A DNA stretch of 64,000 nt from CALLPQ01 sp039819545 (lineage in GTDB: Bacteria; Pseudomonadota; Alphaproteobacteria; Caulobacterales; Parvularculaceae): the NCBI GenBank assembly GCA_039819545.1, contig JBCBRS010000007.1:62001-126000 (forward strand), read 5' to 3'. Shown in pieces: positions 17,615 through 26,455 of this stretch. Numbering within the stretch: the first letter of the stretch is position 1; each line of letters starts with the position of its first letter. Under the pieces are notes generated by a model. The model made no database searches. It saw nothing but the letters and a program-made list of their open reading frames with translations, and was not told the origin of the DNA. The translations under genes were made by a program, and so were the position numbers.

Positions 17615-18775
17615 ATGCGCATTTTGTATTCGCATCGGACCAAGTCTGCGGACGGGCAATATGTGCATATCCGTGCCCTGACGGATGCGTTTCGCGCCCA
17701 GGGGCACGCTTTGTGCCTTGTGGGTCCAGACGGGGTGCAGGACCGTGCAGACCGCGACCTGAGCGCTGCGGACGGACGCTCAGAAACACCCAAACGCGCT
17801 GTGCGTTTGCCGCGTGCCCTGTTGGAACCGGCGGAGTTTGGGTATTCACTACCCGCTTATGGGCGTCTTGCCAGAGCCCACGCGCAGTTCAAACCGGACG
17901 TTCTTTATGAGCGTTACAATCTCTTTTTCCATGCGGGGTTATGGCTCAAACGTAAAACCGATCTTCCCTTTGTTCTGGAGGTCAATGCTCCGCTGATGGA
18001 GGAACGTGCGCGCCATGGGGGTTTGGCATGGTCGGCCCTCGCCCGTCATAGTGAGCAAACCTTGTGGCGTTCAGCCGATCTTGTATTGCCGGTAACGGGC
18101 GTATTGGCGGAAAAGGTCATCGCGGCGGGAGCCGACCCGGCCCGCGTTCATGTTATCCAGAATGGTGTCCATGAAAGCCTGCTGACGCCCCACGATGGAA
18201 AGAAAATCCGTATACGGTATGGCGTGGATGACCGTCTGGTGCTGGGGTTTACCGGGTTTGTGCGCGACTGGCACGGCGTCGACCGTGTCCTCGACTTTAT
18301 GGCCGCAGAACCACACCATAATGCGCATCTGTTGCTGGTGGGCGATGGCCCTGCGCGCAGTGCGCTGGAGGCAAAGGCCGATCATCTCGGGCTTACGGAC
18401 CGGATGACAGTAACCGGTACTGTTCAGCGCGAGGATGTTGCCGATACTGTCTCAGCGTTCGATGTGGCGTTGCAGCCAGCTGTTGTTGCCTATGCCTCGC
18501 CCTTAAAGCTATTTGAATATATGGCGCTGGGAAAACCAATCTTAGCGCCGTCTACGGATAATATTATGGAAATTCTGACCCACGACCATGATGGCCAACT
18601 TTTTGATCCGGAGGCGGCGACGGGTTTTCATCAGGGATTACGGTTGCTTTGCGAGGATAAATACAGGCGAGATCGTCTCGGCCATGCTGCCCGCAAGACC
18701 ATTGAAACGCGAGGCTATCTGTGGTCACAAAACGCGAGGCGGATCGAGAACCTGGTCTTAACACTATCAGAGTAA
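17615..18775 (+). CDS. GT4-family glycosyltransferase
   Basis: Predicted cytoplasmic GT-B glycosyltransferase of 386 residues. The N-terminal half starts MRILYSHRTKSADGQYVHIR; the C-terminal nucleotide-sugar half has VIQNGVHESLL, VLGFTGFVRDWHGVDR, LLLVGDGPARSALEAKA and the E-x7-E type donor-site region ASPLKLFEYMALGKPILAP. Acceptor and sugar are unknown. No polysaccharide cluster surrounds it. A GNAT gene follows after 9 bases, so the two may be cotranscribed. Confidence 0.88.
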   Translation: MRILYSHRTKSADGQYVHIRALTDAFRAQGHALCLVGPDGVQDRADRDLSAADGRSETPKRAVRLPRALLEPAEFGYSLPAYGRLARAHAQFKPDVLYERYNLFFHAGLWLKRKTDLPFVLEVNAPLMEERARHGGLAWSALARHSEQTLWRSADLVLPVTGVLAEKVIAAGADPARVHVIQNGVHESLLTPHDGKKIRIRYGVDDRLVLGFTGFVRDWHGVDRVLDFMAAEPHHNAHLLLVGDGPARSALEAKADHLGLTDRMTVTGTVQREDVADTVSAFDVALQPAVVAYASPLKLFEYMALGKPILAPSTDNIMEILTHDHDGQLFDPEAATGFHQGLRLLCEDKYRRDRLGHAARKTIETRGYLWSQNARRIENLVLTLSE

Positions 18776-18784
18776 AAAGAAACA

Positions 18785-19333
18785 ATGGCCCATCGCATAG
18801 AATTGGAAACCGAGCGTCTCATCCTGCGTCCAATGCTACCCGACGATGTGGAGCCGTTGATCACGTTTATGCAAGACCCGCGTGTGGCGGCGTTTCTTTC
18901 CGATACCGGCAAACCAAGAGACAGAGCGACCGAATGGCGGGCGGCGGCCAGTATTTTAGGCCATTGGCAAATTCGCGGCTTTGGCTTTTTTACCGTGCTC
19001 GATAAACAGACCGGCGATTGGCTGGGCCGTGTGGGGCCATGGCAGCCGGAGGGCTGGCCCGGTTTGGAAGTGGGCTGGTCAATCGCACCGGATCATTGGG
19101 GTAAGGGCTATGCTGTGGAGGCGGCGCTTGCCACCATGCGGTGGACGTTCGAACGGTTTGCGGACTTGCCACGCCTGATTAGTGTGATTGAACCGACAAA
19201 TGCGAACTCTCAAGCGGTGGCGAAAAAAGTGGGAGAGGTCAAAACCGAAGAGGTTTTTCATTGGAGGGTCTACTCGCTCGATATCTGGGCGGTCGAGCGC
19301 CAAACGTGGTTCGAAAAGTTTGGTGATCGATAA
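18785..19333 (+). CDS. GNAT-family N-acetyltransferase (RimJ/RimL type)
   Basis: Predicted acetyl-CoA-dependent acetyltransferase, 182 residues. Starts IELETERLILRPMLPDDVEP, the standard opening of RimJ/RimL-like proteins. The acetyl-CoA region is around WSIAPDHWGKGYAVEAALATMRW, followed by VIEPTNANSQAVAKKVG. Substrate may be a protein N-terminus or a small amine; sequence alone does not say. It begins 9 bases after the glycosyltransferase stop. Confidence 0.88.
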   Translation: MAHRIELETERLILRPMLPDDVEPLITFMQDPRVAAFLSDTGKPRDRATEWRAAASILGHWQIRGFGFFTVLDKQTGDWLGRVGPWQPEGWPGLEVGWSIAPDHWGKGYAVEAALATMRWTFERFADLPRLISVIEPTNANSQAVAKKVGEVKTEEVFHWRVYSLDIWAVERQTWFEKFGDR

Positions 19334-19345
19334 GGCAAGGACCCA

Positions 19346-19933
19346 TCAGCCGTTTTCGAGACTGTCTTTCAATGTCGATAGGGCCGTGCGCCAGTCGCAT
19401 TTGCGCGCTTCGCAAATGGCGGCGGTTGCAAGATGCTCGTGATTGATCGCGATCATGGTTTTGCCTTCTGATTTCGGCGTCAGAGTAATCGCGATCCGTC
19501 CACCGTCGGGGCCCGTCCATTTGCCGCGCAAGACGCTGAGCACCGTATTCGGGGTTTCATCTGTTGGCGGATTGATTGTTGAGGCTTCGATTGTACCGCC
19601 AGGAAACCAGTCAGCCTCCCCACTGATCAGTGTTTCGAAAATGGTCATCGGCGTGGCGGTCATTGTCTTGCTGGCCGTTGCCTGGAACCCGTCTTTCATT
19701 TCGTGGGTCGCGCGGCCCCGACATTCGCGCTCGTAATGCCCGGCAATGGTTTGTGCCCACCAGGGGGAAATCTTTGCGCAATCGTGGGCTGTTCTTACGA
19801 TCTCCGCATGACTGGCGCCCGGTTTTACCTTGGACGCGAGTATGTCAATCCAGGCTTGCCAGCCAAGTCCCGTTGCTTTTTGCACCGCTTCGTCGCCGAT
19901 GCGCGTGCTATCGGTTGGTGTCGTTGGTTCCAT
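19346..19933 (-). CDS. DUF4287/AHSA1-like (START-superfamily) protein
   Basis: Predicted cytosolic protein of 195 residues, start chosen at 19933 where GGGAGGAATAACGCC precedes the ATG. The N-terminal part (about 10-85), containing GDEAVQKATGLGWQAWIDIL and AHDCAKISPWWAQTIAGHYE, resembles the DUF4287-type helical module. The C-terminal part resembles an AHSA1/SRPBCC fold. Function unknown. The gene lies 4 bases downstream of ccmG on the same strand and may be cotranscribed with it. Confidence 0.7.
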   Translation of the reverse strand: MEPTTPTDSTRIGDEAVQKATGLGWQAWIDILASKVKPGASHAEIVRTAHDCAKISPWWAQTIAGHYERECRGRATHEMKDGFQATASKTMTATPMTIFETLISGEADWFPGGTIEASTINPPTDETPNTVLSVLRGKWTGPDGGRIAITLTPKSEGKTMIAINHEHLATAAICEARKCDWRTALSTLKDSLENG

Positions 19934-19937
19934 GGCG

Positions 19938-20615
19938 TTATTCCTCCCGCGCTGACCTGTCCGTACCCGCCTCTTTTTGGAGTCTCTGGACAAGCGGCAA
20001 GAGCGTATCCACCCAATCTGCCTGCGTTATGGGGCCCACATGTTTGTATCGTATTGTCCCGCGATGATCGACCACGAAGGTTTCGGGCGCCCCGGTGACG
20101 CCAAAATCGATGGCAACTCTGCCTTTGAAATCATCGCCAACCCGGGCATAGGGGTTGCCAAAACGCGCAAGCCAGGCTGCGCCGTTGCCCGGGGGGTCTT
20201 TCCAGTCGATGCCCATAATCGGAACGATATCCCTGCGCTTTATATCCATGAGCAAGGGATGCTCAACCCGGCACGCGATGCACCAGGAGCCAAAAATATT
20301 GACGAGGCTGACCTGTCCGCGCAAATCTGCGCTCGATAGTCCGGGTGGTTGATCAAAAACCGTCTGTGGGGGAATTTTATCCGGATTTGGCGGTGCGATC
20401 GCCGGTAAGTCAAACGCTGAAACCGGCTGATCGATCAAAACCGTGCGAAACGGGTCAGATGTGGTGCGCAGCGACTGGAAAAAGACCGTACCCAGAACGA
20501 TAATAATGGCCAGCGGGATTGCAAGCAGGATACTGGTCAGACGCGGCCCGCGTTTTGGGTGCGGGTTCAGTTTTTCCGCTCCTTTGTCCGCTGCACTTTC
20601 CTTTGATGCGATCAT
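19938..20615 (-). CDS. ccmG: Thiol:disulfide interchange protein CcmG/DsbE
   Basis: Membrane-anchored periplasmic thioredoxin that reduces apocytochrome c during cytochrome c maturation. One N-terminal membrane anchor (about 26-48), then a thioredoxin fold with the redox motif WCIAC (Cys112 and Cys115) inside LVNIFGSWCIACRVEHPLL, the CcmG-type IDWKDPPGNGAAWLARFGNPY, and the cis-Pro region VTGAPETFVVD. Length 225 residues. Other ccm genes are not in the window. The start overlaps the stop of the upstream lipoprotein gene by four bases, so the two are coupled. Confidence 0.88.
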   Translation of the reverse strand: MIASKESAADKGAEKLNPHPKRGPRLTSILLAIPLAIIIVLGTVFFQSLRTTSDPFRTVLIDQPVSAFDLPAIAPPNPDKIPPQTVFDQPPGLSSADLRGQVSLVNIFGSWCIACRVEHPLLMDIKRRDIVPIMGIDWKDPPGNGAAWLARFGNPYARVGDDFKGRVAIDFGVTGAPETFVVDHRGTIRYKHVGPITQADWVDTLLPLVQRLQKEAGTDRSAREE

Positions 20616-21145
20616 GGGGTTTCGGTGAAGGGCGCATTGGCGGCGGCGGCAAGCACATCGCGCGCGTCGTAAATCTCCGGATCATCGGGCGGACTATCGC
20701 GGCCCATCAAAATTTCCAGCCGAACCGTGAAATAGCGTTGTGCGCCGACGGTGCCAAGATTGCCGCCAACCCCGACGCCCACGCTGCTGCGTCGGCCAAT
20801 CCGGCCTGATCCAACGCCGCCGCCGACGCTGACCCCGCCGCGTTCGTCCCCGTTTATGTCCCGCGTGACCACACGGAACCAGTCAAACCCATCAGTTATC
20901 GTCAGCTCCGCAGCACGGCGCAGGGCAAGCTGTTCCACCTGGTCCGGTGTCATCCGCGCGGATCCCGCATAGGTGACACGGTACCGCCCGGTTTCAAGGG
21001 GCACTTCGCTATACCCAAACCGCCCCTTTTCCGCAGGACCATAGGCTGCGGGCCCACTGGCAGCGCAGGCTGAAAGCCCAAATGTGAGGAGGGCAAGAAC
21101 ACCAACCCACAGGGCGCGCGACCGCATTACAGAAGTCCTTGTCAT
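20612..21145 (-). CDS. CC0125/CC1285-family lipoprotein
   Basis: Predicted lipoprotein of 177 residues, function unknown. Start taken at 21145 (MTRTSVMRSRALW), directly before a signal with lipobox LSAC (Cys about residue 27). Mature part: FGYSEVPLETGRYRVTYAG, then QLALRRAAELTITDGFDWFRVV, the signature I associate with the CC0125/CC1285 family. A glycine-rich segment (VSVGGGVGSGRIG...VGVGVGGNLG) and a terminal beta region follow. It overlaps ccmG by four bases and is divergent from the AsmA-like gene. Confidence 0.75.
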   Translation of the reverse strand: MTRTSVMRSRALWVGVLALLTFGLSACAASGPAAYGPAEKGRFGYSEVPLETGRYRVTYAGSARMTPDQVEQLALRRAAELTITDGFDWFRVVTRDINGDERGGVSVGGGVGSGRIGRRSSVGVGVGGNLGTVGAQRYFTVRLEILMGRDSPPDDPEIYDARDVLAAAANAPFTETP

Positions 21146-21363
21146 GACCAACCCTTCGTTCAAACCTGAGGCTTCAATCGTACCGGCCAAAGTCACCCGG
21201 CGGCAAGGTCCGTTTTTTGGCATGCGTGTCTCAAAAGCATGAGGAAGGCGGATGCGGACCCAAAAGAAAGTGTTTACACTTCCTTAACCACACTTGTACG
21301 GGCACGTTCGATGCCTGTAATCGCGGTGTGACGGCTTTTGGGCGTGAAGACGACGGGTGGGCT

Positions 21364-23328
21364 ATGGGCAAGTTTTTGTGGCGAGTGATTGTATATCTGT
21401 CGATGGCGGTAACCGGTATCGGCATCCTTTTTTATCAAAACGACGTGCAGTTTCGGGTTGATCCGCAAACCATTGCGGACCGCGCATCAGGGGTCATCGG
21501 CCGTCAAGTCACGGTTGGCGATGATGCAAAGCTCACTTTTTTTCCGGTACTGGGTGTCACCGTCACAGACTTCACTGTTGACAATACCGCAGGGATGACG
21601 GCGGACCATCTGCTGGCCGCAGATCGCGCCGTTATCGGCTTCAAGATTATGCCGCTTCTGACCGGCAATGTGGAAGTTTCGAAGTTCGTCATAACGCGGC
21701 CAATGATCAATCTTGAACGCCGCCGCGATGGCGTCGTTAACTGGTCGCTGGAAGGCGGTGATGCAGCGGGAGAGGCCACCGACACTGAAAATGGTGGTTC
21801 GTTTGATGTTTCGCGCCGTGTGCGCGATCTGCGTCTCGGGGACGTGCGGGTCATTGACGGTACTATTTCTTATGTTGACGGGCAGCAGGGTGAAGAAACC
21901 GTTTTGTCGTCGGTTGATGTGGTTCTCACGCTGCCGAGCCTTTCGGCGCCAACCTCGCTCACCGGGGATTTTGTTTACAATGCGCAAGAAGTCGTCATCG
22001 ATGCGCGGGTTTCAACGCTGGCCGCGCTGCGTGCCGGTGAGCGGGCAAACGCGCAGATTGGTTTGCGGTTTCTGGACGCAGTATTGTCTGTGGACGGAGA
22101 GGTTTCCAATGGTCCGGCGTTGACCTATGGCGGTTTGCTGGACGCCAACGTGCCCTCTGTGCGGCGGGTGGCGCAGTGGCTGGGGCGGCCTATTGCCGTA
22201 AAAACCGGCTTCGAGAACCTTTCTGTGAAAGGCGATGTGACCGGCGACCTTGGCATGATCGCAATCCGTAATGCGCAGCTGCAGTTCGATGATATTCTTG
22301 GTGGCGGGCGTCTTGCCGCCACCTGGGATCGAGATCGCCCGCTCTTGTCTGGCGATCTCACGCTCGACCGGTTGGACCTGCGCCCCTACACGCCGCCACA
22401 GCCCGGTGCACAAACAACCGGCTTCCCGCCCTGGAGTGAGACTGCGATCAATTTTACCCCGCTCTCTATCGTCGATATGGATTTCGAGGTGGCGACAGAT
22501 AAGCTTCTGGTTCAACGCTTTGAGATTGATGACACAAAACTCTCCATGACCCTCACCAAGGGTACGCTTACCGCGAAACTCAAAGAGATGCGTCTTTATG
22601 AAGGGACCGGTTCGGGGACGTTGACCTTACAAACCAGCCGGCGGCGCCCACGGCTTGCGGCAACATTCGCGCTGAAAGATATGGCAGCAGGTGCGTTTTT
22701 GCGCGATGCGGCGCGGCTCGACCGGCTCGAAGGGGCCGGGGACTTATCCTTTGATGTGACCGCAAACGGGCGCAGCCAGAAAGATTTTGTCAGTACCCTG
22801 AATGGTGATGGCGCTTTTACGGTTCGGGACGGGTCGCTCATCGGATTTGATTTTCTGAAATTTGCCTATCAGATCGGTATCTTCGTTACCGGGCAATATG
22901 AGCGTGATTATGAGGGCGAGGATCGCACGGCCTTTACCGCTTTTGAATCGACATTCACCGTTAGGCGCGGCGTGATCAAAACCGATGATGTCACCATGTT
23001 GAGCCCGCTCTTCCGTCTCACAGGGGAGGGGACCGTGACGCTGCCATCGCAAAGTCAGGACATTCAGCTAAACCCGCGCCTTGTTGCTTCCCTACGTGGT
23101 CAGGGGGGAGACCGCGACCGCCAGGGTCTTGGTGTCCCAATCCGGATCAGGGGTACTTTTAACGATCCCAAGGTGGGCCTTGATGTGGGGCAGGCAGCGC
23201 GCAAACGCGTTGAGGATGAAGCGCGCAAACGTGTGGACGATATCATCGACCTGCCGGGTGGTGAGGAGGGGGGCCCCTCACCCAGCGATGCCCTTGAAGG
23301 GATTTTAGGCCGGCGCAAGAAGAACTGA
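21364..23328 (+). CDS. AsmA-family protein
   Basis: Predicted inner-membrane-anchored periplasmic protein of 654 residues. The AsmA family forms long beta-groove proteins implicated in phospholipid transport to the outer membrane. Start at 21364 is chosen because it opens directly on the membrane anchor (FLWRVIVYLSMAVTGIGILFY). The AsmA N-terminal region includes ASGVIGRQVTVGDDAKLTFFP and VTDFTVDN; the C-terminal AsmA_2-like part has GAGDLSFDVTANG and GDGAFTVRDGSLIGFD. The C-terminal end has a repeat of ARKRVEDEARKRVDD. A hairpin terminator lies 66 bases after the stop. Confidence 0.88.
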   Translation: MGKFLWRVIVYLSMAVTGIGILFYQNDVQFRVDPQTIADRASGVIGRQVTVGDDAKLTFFPVLGVTVTDFTVDNTAGMTADHLLAADRAVIGFKIMPLLTGNVEVSKFVITRPMINLERRRDGVVNWSLEGGDAAGEATDTENGGSFDVSRRVRDLRLGDVRVIDGTISYVDGQQGEETVLSSVDVVLTLPSLSAPTSLTGDFVYNAQEVVIDARVSTLAALRAGERANAQIGLRFLDAVLSVDGEVSNGPALTYGGLLDANVPSVRRVAQWLGRPIAVKTGFENLSVKGDVTGDLGMIAIRNAQLQFDDILGGGRLAATWDRDRPLLSGDLTLDRLDLRPYTPPQPGAQTTGFPPWSETAINFTPLSIVDMDFEVATDKLLVQRFEIDDTKLSMTLTKGTLTAKLKEMRLYEGTGSGTLTLQTSRRRPRLAATFALKDMAAGAFLRDAARLDRLEGAGDLSFDVTANGRSQKDFVSTLNGDGAFTVRDGSLIGFDFLKFAYQIGIFVTGQYERDYEGEDRTAFTAFESTFTVRRGVIKTDDVTMLSPLFRLTGEGTVTLPSQSQDIQLNPRLVASLRGQGGDRDRQGLGVPIRIRGTFNDPKVGLDVGQAARKRVEDEARKRVDDIIDLPGGEEGGPSPSDALEGILGRRKKN

Positions 23329-23355
23329 TCGGGACTTTTTTCGTGATCTGTGTTG

Positions 23356-23376
23356 CGTGCCCGCGACGGCCCGCAG
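23356..23376. repeat. Left copy of 21-bp direct repeat flanking AT-rich islet
   Basis: CGTGCCCGCGACGG followed by C and CCGCAG. The right copy at 26375-26395 is identical except for one C-to-T change. The copies lie about 3.0 kb apart in the same orientation and bracket four AT-rich genes. They may be an insertion-site duplication or attachment-type repeat; no integrase gene is visible. Confidence 0.6.
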
Positions 23377-23393
23377 TGCCCCAGTTTGAATTC

Positions 23394-23418
23394 GATGGCA
23401 GCTAATCGCCATCTTTTT
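23394..23418 (+). terminator. Probable terminator after the AsmA gene
   Basis: Arms GATGGC and GCCATC with an eight-base loop and five T. The stem is short, so efficiency is uncertain. It lies just inside the left direct repeat. Confidence 0.6.
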
Positions 23419-23701
23419 GCCCTTCGGCTACTCTAGATTGACGGTAGCAATGCGAGCATAAGCTGACGTTAGGTATGGTGTTGTCGACCGCGTGATTTTG
23501 ACCGAAAGGCGACGGTCCCCGCATGATGCGCGGTATGGGTGGAAGTGATCACTGCGAATGTGCAGTCAAAGTGCTTACATTATCTGCAGTACTGGTCAGG
23601 CTAAATTGCATATGTAATGGGTTGAGCCGGAATGATCCGAGATCCCAAAATGCGGGCGTATCGTGGCTTAAATTTATGTCGATGAGGCAGGTTAATTTTT
23701 G
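23419..23701. other. Non-coding left edge of the islet
   Basis: No supported gene. Short open frames on the plus strand have no ribosome sites and no recognisable content. Composition shifts here from GC-rich to AT-rich, marking the transition into the acquired-looking segment. Confidence 0.4.
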
Positions 23702-24481
23702 TTAGATTGAAAATGTCAAGCTACCATCGTTTCTAGTTGTGAGAACGTATCGCGTCGCACCATTGAATTGAATCCCTCTACAATGGTTGGCGTATGTTTG
23801 AACTTGCTCTTGGGTAGCGTGTACTTTCTGACCATCTGACATTATGACCGCCAAAGGACTGCACAAATTCATTATGGCCTCGTGATATCCGTTCTGCCTC
23901 CCGTGATGTGAAGCAATGAAATAGTCAACCTCCCTTAGTTCGTCGGCAAAACCTGATTGTGCGAGTAATCCGTCCCAGCCCGATGATTCGATGTCGCCGG
24001 GTATTATTAGTTTGATACGACCGCAAGTTAAAAAGGTCACTAAGCTGATGTTATTTGTATCCGGATAAGCGCTTCCATATGAGTTACAATATATTTTCCA
24101 AGTGATATTTGGGAATTGCGGAGGAGGGCTAATAGGGCCACTGTTGTAACTCTCGATCATGGCAATCATGGAGGTCATTGCATTCGTCAATGAACCGCCT
24201 TGCAACTTAAGTGAATGCAATTGATCGGCAGAGATAGACTTATTGCGATATAAAGAGCGAATATTAATATTTGCTCTCAAATTTGGGAGATCATTTAAGT
24301 GATCTTGGTCAAAATTCGATATAAAAAGGTGTTGTATCTCATTTACACCGCGTTCCAATAAATATTGCGTCGGTGAAAAGCTCTCCGAAGCCCCGCAGTC
24401 CCACATAAGCACGTTCCCGTTATCATGCTCTAAAGTGATGCAATTACCATGTTCTACATTGTGTATTGTAAGTTGGCTCAT
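23702..24481 (-). CDS. Metallo-beta-lactamase-fold protein with degenerate metal motif
   Basis: Predicted 259-residue MBL-fold hydrolase related to the stand-alone ComEC/Rec2-type domain. The beginning (VEHGNCITLEHDNGNVLMWDCGAS) and the later LIIPGDIESSGWDGLL plus YFIASHHGRQNG match that fold. The usual HxHxDH motif reads NFDQDH here (about 55-60), so the first two His are replaced by Asn and Asp while the terminal Asp-His pair is kept. No signal peptide. It overlaps the upstream membrane-protein gene by four bases, so the two are probably translated together. Codon use is AT-rich compared with neighbours. Such pairs occur in defence or accessory loci; function here is unproven. Confidence 0.7.
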   Translation of the reverse strand: MSQLTIHNVEHGNCITLEHDNGNVLMWDCGASESFSPTQYLLERGVNEIQHLFISNFDQDHLNDLPNLRANINIRSLYRNKSISADQLHSLKLQGGSLTNAMTSMIAMIESYNSGPISPPPQFPNITWKIYCNSYGSAYPDTNNISLVTFLTCGRIKLIIPGDIESSGWDGLLAQSGFADELREVDYFIASHHGRQNGYHEAIMNLCSPLAVIMSDGQKVHATQEQVQTYANHCRGIQFNGATRYVLTTRNDGSLTFSI

Positions 24482-25026
24482 TGCGCCTCCCCGCCGGTAT
24501 CGACTTCATCGTTGGTTGCAATCGATACTCTTTTATAGACGTAGTTGGTTTGTTTTCTCCAAGCCAATATGTAAAGCGGAAAAATTGTCACGAGCAAGAT
24601 TGTAGCGCGGACCCAACCCGCGAGGTTTATTGCCTCAGCAATTTGAAGTCCCGCATGATAAATCAATAGGCATAATGGTAACGCAACCATCGTTCTATAC
24701 ACGTTGTTCATCTCAAAGATCGTATCAATTTTTTCATCTTTCTTGCTTGCATCAATGAAGTCGTTATATGAACCGAACTCGATTATACGAAGTCTCTTGA
24801 ACGCCGGCTCCAAAACAATAGAACCGATGCGGCTAATCGTGAGTCCGACAAAATAATAGAAAAACAATGCAGCGAACAAATTCTCTACTACTAGATTATA
24901 TGCGAACAAGTAGTTTCCCAAAATACTAAACGCAGCACCGGGCAGAATAAAATTAAAAAGGTGGTATGATGAAAGCTGTTTGAGTAGATCATTCACAACA
25001 AGGCGGCTTTCTTTATTTCGACCCAA
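24478..25026 (-). CDS. Multi-pass membrane protein coupled to the MBL-fold gene
   Basis: I cannot name a family. The 182-residue product has two N-terminal hydrophobic segments (about 21-45 and 49-70), a charged cytosolic-like middle (ERGSYNDFIDASKKDEKIDT-type region, about 80-105), and two more helices (about 112-132 and 136-156), then a hydrophilic tail. The start is a usual ATG at 25026. The stop overlaps the MBL start by four bases. A membrane protein translationally linked to a cytosolic enzyme suggests a two-component device such as an effector and its partner; that is inference from arrangement only. Confidence 0.6.
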   Translation of the reverse strand: MGRNKESRLVVNDLLKQLSSYHLFNFILPGAAFSILGNYLFAYNLVVENLFAALFFYYFVGLTISRIGSIVLEPAFKRLRIIEFGSYNDFIDASKKDEKIDTIFEMNNVYRTMVALPLCLLIYHAGLQIAEAINLAGWVRATILLVTIFPLYILAWRKQTNYVYKRVSIATNDEVDTGGEAQ

Positions 25027-25089
25027 TAATTAACACCTTACTCTCCTTACTTGTGGAGTGCCAAGAACAGTCAAATTTGTTGCCGTACG

Positions 25090-25350
25090 CTAGGAAATAG
25101 GCTTCTCGTTTTCGGTTTCAGAAACAAGCTTGGCAAGATATTCAATTTCTTTTCGTCCCTCACGCGGCAGGTGCCTTATGAACTCTTTGAGTTTTTCGTG
25201 CCCGGGCGCTGTTGATGCGTACATGTTGCGGTAAACCCTAGCAGCAGAAAGGACATCTGCGACTTGATCTAATGAAGGATATATCGGCGGCGGCGTTCTC
25301 TGTTCTAGCTGCCTGAGGCGATCCTCGAGTTTTTTAACTTGATCTTGCAT
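25090..25350 (-). CDS. Small coiled-coil protein, unknown
   Basis: An 86-residue product of no recognised family. The first 20 residues (QVKKLEDRLRQLEQR) form a coiled-coil heptad pattern; the rest is helical and charged (SLDQVADVLSAARVYRNM, HEKLKEFIRHLPREGRKEIEYL). No membrane segment. It begins 16 bases after the stop of the next upstream gene on the same strand, so it is likely in one operon with it. Composition is intermediate between islet and backbone. Confidence 0.5.
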   Translation of the reverse strand: MQDQVKKLEDRLRQLEQRTPPPIYPSLDQVADVLSAARVYRNMYASTAPGHEKLKEFIRHLPREGRKEIEYLAKLVSETENEKPIS

Positions 25351-25366
25351 TTTTTGATGCCTGTTT

Positions 25367-26035
25367 TCAGTGGATCTGACGAAACATATGAGAGGCGTGC
25401 GCCACCTCCCTCCTTAGCGCTTCAATCTCACCCGGAAGTTTCGAGAGCGGTTCTGAGACGGCCCGTGTCATTTCTTGGGCCACCCAAAACAAACGCTCAG
25501 ACTCGTCTGCTTTGGCGTCGTCGCGAGAAATAGTGGACGTTGCTAAATTGAAGCTACCATACATTTTCTGCTTGAATACGTCATTGTAGTTCACGCTCGC
25601 TGTATTTTCAGATGGCTCAAGCGAACCCGCACCGGGGATCCGGATATTGTGGGTTTTGCCTGGCTTCAAAAAGGGAATTTTCAGATCCGGGCTATTCTTG
25701 ACCAAAACAACGTTGTTCGATGAATGGTAGTCCTTGGCAAGGACAGCTTCGATGTCAAACGCCACACCTGGGCCATGATTTTCGACTGATAACACGCAAG
25801 CGCCCATTTCAGAGGCATGATCGAGACTAATGCTTACGTGGGGGCGATTTGCTCGTTTTGTTTGACGGTAGAGGCCAATAGTAAAAAGCGCCAAAATAAT
25901 CGTGGCAAGTGCCAGCGTAAGCGTGGAACCAATCATTATCCAGTCAGATAGACTGATTGATTGTGGGATGTATGTAATCACCGGCTCCGTCGTGGCCGAG
26001 AGTACCTTTTGCACTTCCGATTGGCTTTGCTCCAT
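25367..26035 (-). CDS. Single-pass membrane protein, unknown
   Basis: A 222-residue product with one strong transmembrane segment (about 31-54, MIGSTLTLALATIILALFTIGL) followed by the basic YRQTKRANRPH. Then comes a beta-rich domain with VSISLDHASEMGACVLSVENHGPGVAFDIEAV, resembling the immunoglobulin-like soluble part seen in many small bacterial membrane proteins of this shape, and a C-terminal helix with LPGEIEALRREVAHA. No known function. It heads the two-gene unit with the coiled-coil gene. Confidence 0.55.
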   Translation of the reverse strand: MEQSQSEVQKVLSATTEPVITYIPQSISLSDWIMIGSTLTLALATIILALFTIGLYRQTKRANRPHVSISLDHASEMGACVLSVENHGPGVAFDIEAVLAKDYHSSNNVVLVKNSPDLKIPFLKPGKTHNIRIPGAGSLEPSENTASVNYNDVFKQKMYGSFNLATSTISRDDAKADESERLFWVAQEMTRAVSEPLSKLPGEIEALRREVAHASHMFRQIH

Positions 26036-26374
26036 GTTTAGGAAATAGGTTCGTTGTAGAATGGATCAACCATCAATTCAAAAGATGTTTTTCAAAATTT
26101 TGCTTGTACAAAATAGAGAATCGCAGGTCAAAAAACGATGCATCTTGAATCACGCAAGTCACTGGCGTTTGGTCAATCAATAAGTCGACCCTACATCAGC
26201 GTTCCGGCGCGTTAATTCTTTTTGTATTCATCAGCGTGTCGACTGGTAAGCAGCGGGGCAGACATTTTCACTATGGTGAGCCAATGTCCGGTTTGAGGAT
26301 CTTCCTGCCGTTAGCTGAAGAGTAATCTTACTGCACCTCCGGGCCAGTAGCCGCCCTCCAGTTTCAAACTGAGA
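26036..26374. other. Non-coding right edge of the islet
   Basis: No supported gene. AT-rich up to about 26160, then GC-rich sequence returns. It ends at the right copy of the 21-bp repeat. Confidence 0.4.
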
Positions 26375-26395
26375 CGTGCCCGCGACGGTCCGCAG
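26375..26395. repeat. Right copy of 21-bp direct repeat
   Basis: CGTGCCCGCGACGG followed by T and CCGCAG; differs from the left copy (23356-23376) at one position. It lies about 60 bases before the glutaryl-CoA dehydrogenase start, in backbone-like GC-rich sequence. Confidence 0.6.
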
Positions 26396-26455
26396 CCTTG
26401 TGGTCCCGGGCGCTGCAGTGATAGCGTAGCGTAAAGTTCGAAAGGATGATGTGCC

